From: Gammaproteobacteria bacterium
Lineage (GTDB): Bacteria; Pseudomonadota; Gammaproteobacteria; DSM-19610
NCBI GenBank assembly: GCA_030618475.1
Contig: JAUXDG010000168.1
Location: 1-6,284, forward strand
Reading direction: 5' to 3'
Length of the DNA: 6,284 nt
How positions within the stretch are numbered: the first letter of the stretch is position 1; each line of letters opens with the position of its first letter. A model generated the notes under the pieces. That model made no database searches and was not told where the DNA came from. It saw only the letters and a program-made list of their open reading frames with translations. Shown here in pieces: positions 4,088 to 6,284 of this stretch. The translations under genes were made by a program, and so were the position numbers.

Positions 4088-6284
4088 CTAACCATTTTGC
4101 ATTTGCAAAGTTGCTTCCGGAAAAAAACTATTAGTGAAATTATTCCGTCGCCGATCCTGCTTCCTGCGGCGATCCTCACGAATACATCGTGCACCCGTGT
4201 CTTCGCTTGAACGCATTGATATCAAACTAAATAATCGCCTTTCTGTCGATCTCTGTTCTTTCAAATCAACAATATCTGCATCAGCCAACTGGGCAGATAC
4301 AGCGTCAGCATGATTGTCACTCAACAGCCCGAGATCATAAAAACTCTCCCGCCAACCAATTAATTTTGTGATCGCATAGACCAGAAACACTCCATTCAGA
4401 GCCCCGAACAAGGCATGCCCCCAGCGCCCTAAAGCCACATCCAAAACAGCGAAGCCTGCAAGCCAGGCAACCAGGGCAAGCACGGCAAGCACATAAACCT
4501 TAGGCACTGAGGTTCGGCCACCCACTTTCGGCGTCCGACCAAAGGGAATCTGCTTGCCGGAGATACCCTGGGAAATCGATTTGAATACGCCACCCAGGTT
4601 TACAGGTATCAGTAGCAGATTCAGCGCATAGACACGCAACAAATCGCTCCAGCGATATCGTATGCGGACCAGATCGCGTCCATAGAGGTAGAAATAAGGC
4701 ACCGCCGTCAGTGGCAGCCAGAAACTGTTCATACTCCCCTCGAAGGGATGAGTAAACAGCAGCAAAAGCCCGATGTTGACAGCCGCGATCGACATCAGAT
4801 AATGGCTGCGGATGAGGCCTTCGCTCAGTTTTGTCCGTGTTCGTGGCCGGCTGAACAGGTAACGTAAAAGCTTGGGGAAAATAATCAGTCCGCCATTGGC
4901 CCAGCGGCGACGTTGAATCAGCAGCGAGCCAAAATCAGGTGGTGTCGCACTGTAGGCAAGACGCTGCGGGTAATTCATGAGTGACCAGCCACGCTCGACA
5001 AGATCTACGCTCGATTCGGTATCTTCGATAACGGTCCGGTCCTGTATATAGCGGCGAACTTCAAATCCCCGCTCGAGATTGACTGTGACAATATCTTCCA
5101 GCGCCTTTTTTCTCAGCAGCGCATTGGCACCAACCCAGAATGTCGCCCGGTAGCGGGTAAAACCCTGGTGGATGATATACTGGATGTCAGTCGTGGCGCC
5201 GGCAATCCTTTCAAGTGTGCCGGTTGCACCCGGAATCGCGCTATAAGGCGTCTGAATCACAGCAACCCGTTCGTTTTCGGGTTGTTCCATTTGGTGGATC
5301 AGGCGCGCTGAATAATCGTGAGCGATAATGCTGTCTGCATCCAGCGTGACCACAAACTCCGCATCCGGCACGAGCAGATCTGCCCGCTCGCCAGCGGCAT
5401 CCTCAAGAAAAATCTCCTGGCCGCGAACACGCTCCCGGTAACTTCCGCCCATCAGGCCCAGGTAGCTGTTGAGGTTCATCGCTTTGTTGGCTTCATGGGA
5501 AAGATTCACATATTGCTTACGCTCGAAATACTCAAGCTTCACCTCGAACAGCGCCAGCAATCGACTGTATTCGTGCTCGATCTGCTGCCTGTCCAGGACA
5601 GGCCCGCCCTGCTGACTGCCGTTTGTCGAGAGAGAACGCGCATAGTCCCGGTACATCACCGCTGGTTCGGAAAATACCTTCTCGATGAACAGCCTGTCGG
5701 TGTGAGAGTTTACCTGGAATTGTCTTGCCTGGTCTTCAAACCAGCTGGCAGCCGCATCATACAGTTCACCCAGACGGCGGGTCTCCTCGCCAAAGTCGAC
5801 GACCTGCCGTTGCTTGAAGAGACTGTAGGCAATCTGGAATCGGCCCGCTTGTTCAGCGAGAATCTTTTCTATCTTGCCCGGGAGATGGCGCGTCCTGTCA
5901 AGCAGATACTGGTCTTTCAGATCGCATGGGTTTGGCGGATTATCAATCAGCAGGATAACGCGCCGTTCAGGGCACACCTGTAAGGCAGCCGACCAGAGGG
6001 TCTGGGCGATAACGTTCGGCTCTTCCTTATAGGAAGGTACCAGGACGGTCAGGCCCCGCCCACTGCGTTTGAAAACGGAGCGGAATTCGTCGATATCTGC
6101 CGGACAGTGGTCTGACTTTCTTTTCAGATGACCCAGACGGGTGAACTGGTAAATCAGGTTGCCGTAGACAAGAAAAGCGACGATAAAAATAAAGATCGAC
6201 TGTTCCAGGGCAGCCCCAAGCGAGCCCGAGTGTGCATGCTGGAGAAGGATTCCCACAACGTCAGCCGTTGCAAATGCGCTGGCG
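4088..6284 (-). CDS. Membrane-bound family 2 glycosyltransferase (cellulose synthase/OpgH-like), 5' end outside window
   Basis: The frame is open to the right edge; the farthest in-window start is GTG 6256 (722 residues, numbering used here). Upstream codons read ASAFATADV, which looks like the end of a cleaved signal peptide, so the true start probably lies beyond the window. One membrane helix (about 20-40) is followed by basic residues and the GT2 domain: LTVLVPSYKEEP (69-80), ILLIDNPPNP (101-110), KAMNLNSYLGL (258-268), DADS (306-309, nucleotide-sugar/metal binding), GAN (376-378), catalytic-base motif ED at 411-412 and QRRRW (448-452). About five C-terminal helices follow (about 484-503, 510-528, 539-558, 586-608, 614-633). 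This is the layout of processive inner-membrane polysaccharide synthases. A mostly helical stretch of about 140 residues (111-250) is inserted between the first strands and the KAxNLN region, which is unusual. The soluble tail of about 85 residues ends in an Arg-rich segment. The polymer made is unknown. The gene converges with the rhodanese operon and ends at its own terminator; no link to sulfur metabolism is evident. Confidence 0.88.
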   Translation of the reverse strand, partial: ASAFATADVVGILLQHAHSGSLGAALEQSIFIFIVAFLVYGNLIYQFTRLGHLKRKSDHCPADIDEFRSVFKRSGRGLTVLVPSYKEEPNVIAQTLWSAALQVCPERRVILLIDNPPNPCDLKDQYLLDRTRHLPGKIEKILAEQAGRFQIAYSLFKQRQVVDFGEETRRLGELYDAAASWFEDQARQFQVNSHTDRLFIEKVFSEPAVMYRDYARSLSTNGSQQGGPVLDRQQIEHEYSRLLALFEVKLEYFERKQYVNLSHEANKAMNLNSYLGLMGGSYRERVRGQEIFLEDAAGERADLLVPDAEFVVTLDADSIIAHDYSARLIHQMEQPENERVAVIQTPYSAIPGATGTLERIAGATTDIQYIIHQGFTRYRATFWVGANALLRKKALEDIVTVNLERGFEVRRYIQDRTVIEDTESSVDLVERGWSLMNYPQRLAYSATPPDFGSLLIQRRRWANGGLIIFPKLLRYLFSRPRTRTKLSEGLIRSHYLMSIAAVNIGLLLLFTHPFEGSMNSFWLPLTAVPYFYLYGRDLVRIRYRWSDLLRVYALNLLLIPVNLGGVFKSISQGISGKQIPFGRTPKVGGRTSVPKVYVLAVLALVAWLAGFAVLDVALGRWGHALFGALNGVFLVYAITKLIGWRESFYDLGLLSDNHADAVSAQLADADIVDLKEQRSTERRLFSLISMRSSEDTGARCIREDRRRKQDRRRNNFTNSFFPEATLQMQNG

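Noticed and set aside
5318..5983. 221-codon open frame on the plus strand opposite the glycosyltransferase
   Set aside because: It lies wholly antisense to conserved glycosyltransferase motifs including DADS and shows no recognisable domain; it is a shadow frame.

Overview
The window is a piece of a bacterial chromosome, most likely from a sulfur-oxidising gammaproteobacterium that carries the reverse-acting dissimilatory sulfite reductase (rDsr) pathway. The pointer is the first gene pair. A CobB/CbiA-type glutamine amidotransferase, cut by the left edge, is followed with a 20-nt overlap by a small IscA-like protein that has no cysteine at all. A CobB-like DsrN (siroheme amidation for DsrAB) followed by a cysteine-free IscA relative, DsrR, is the arrangement at the 3' end of the dsr cluster of Allochromatium vinosum. 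The rest of the cluster (dsrA, dsrB and others) would lie to the left, outside the window.

Layout. Positions 1-1080 (+): dsrN (partial) and dsrR. Positions 1081-1250: a 170-nt gap with small inverted repeats and a good sigma-70-like promoter (CTGATA, 17 nt, TATAAT). Positions 1251-4038 (+): a tight three-gene unit of NarX-type histidine kinase, NarL-type response regulator and single-domain rhodanese, joined by an ATGA overlap and then a 2-nt gap. Positions 4037-4074: a perfect 14-bp hairpin whose U-tract lies on the minus-strand side. Positions 4088-6284 (-): a large membrane glycosyltransferase of family GT2, running convergently and open past the right edge.

How the genes may work together. 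DsrN and DsrR serve sulfite reductase cofactor maturation and control of sulfur oxidation. The kinase lacks the periplasmic nitrate-sensing domain of NarX but has a cysteine-bearing GAF domain. With the rhodanese in the same unit, this suggests a cytoplasmic redox or sulfur signal rather than nitrate; that is inference. The response regulator keeps the NarL receiver and DNA-binding residues. The glycosyltransferase looks like an independent envelope or exopolysaccharide gene. No RNA gene, mobile element or CRISPR array was seen.
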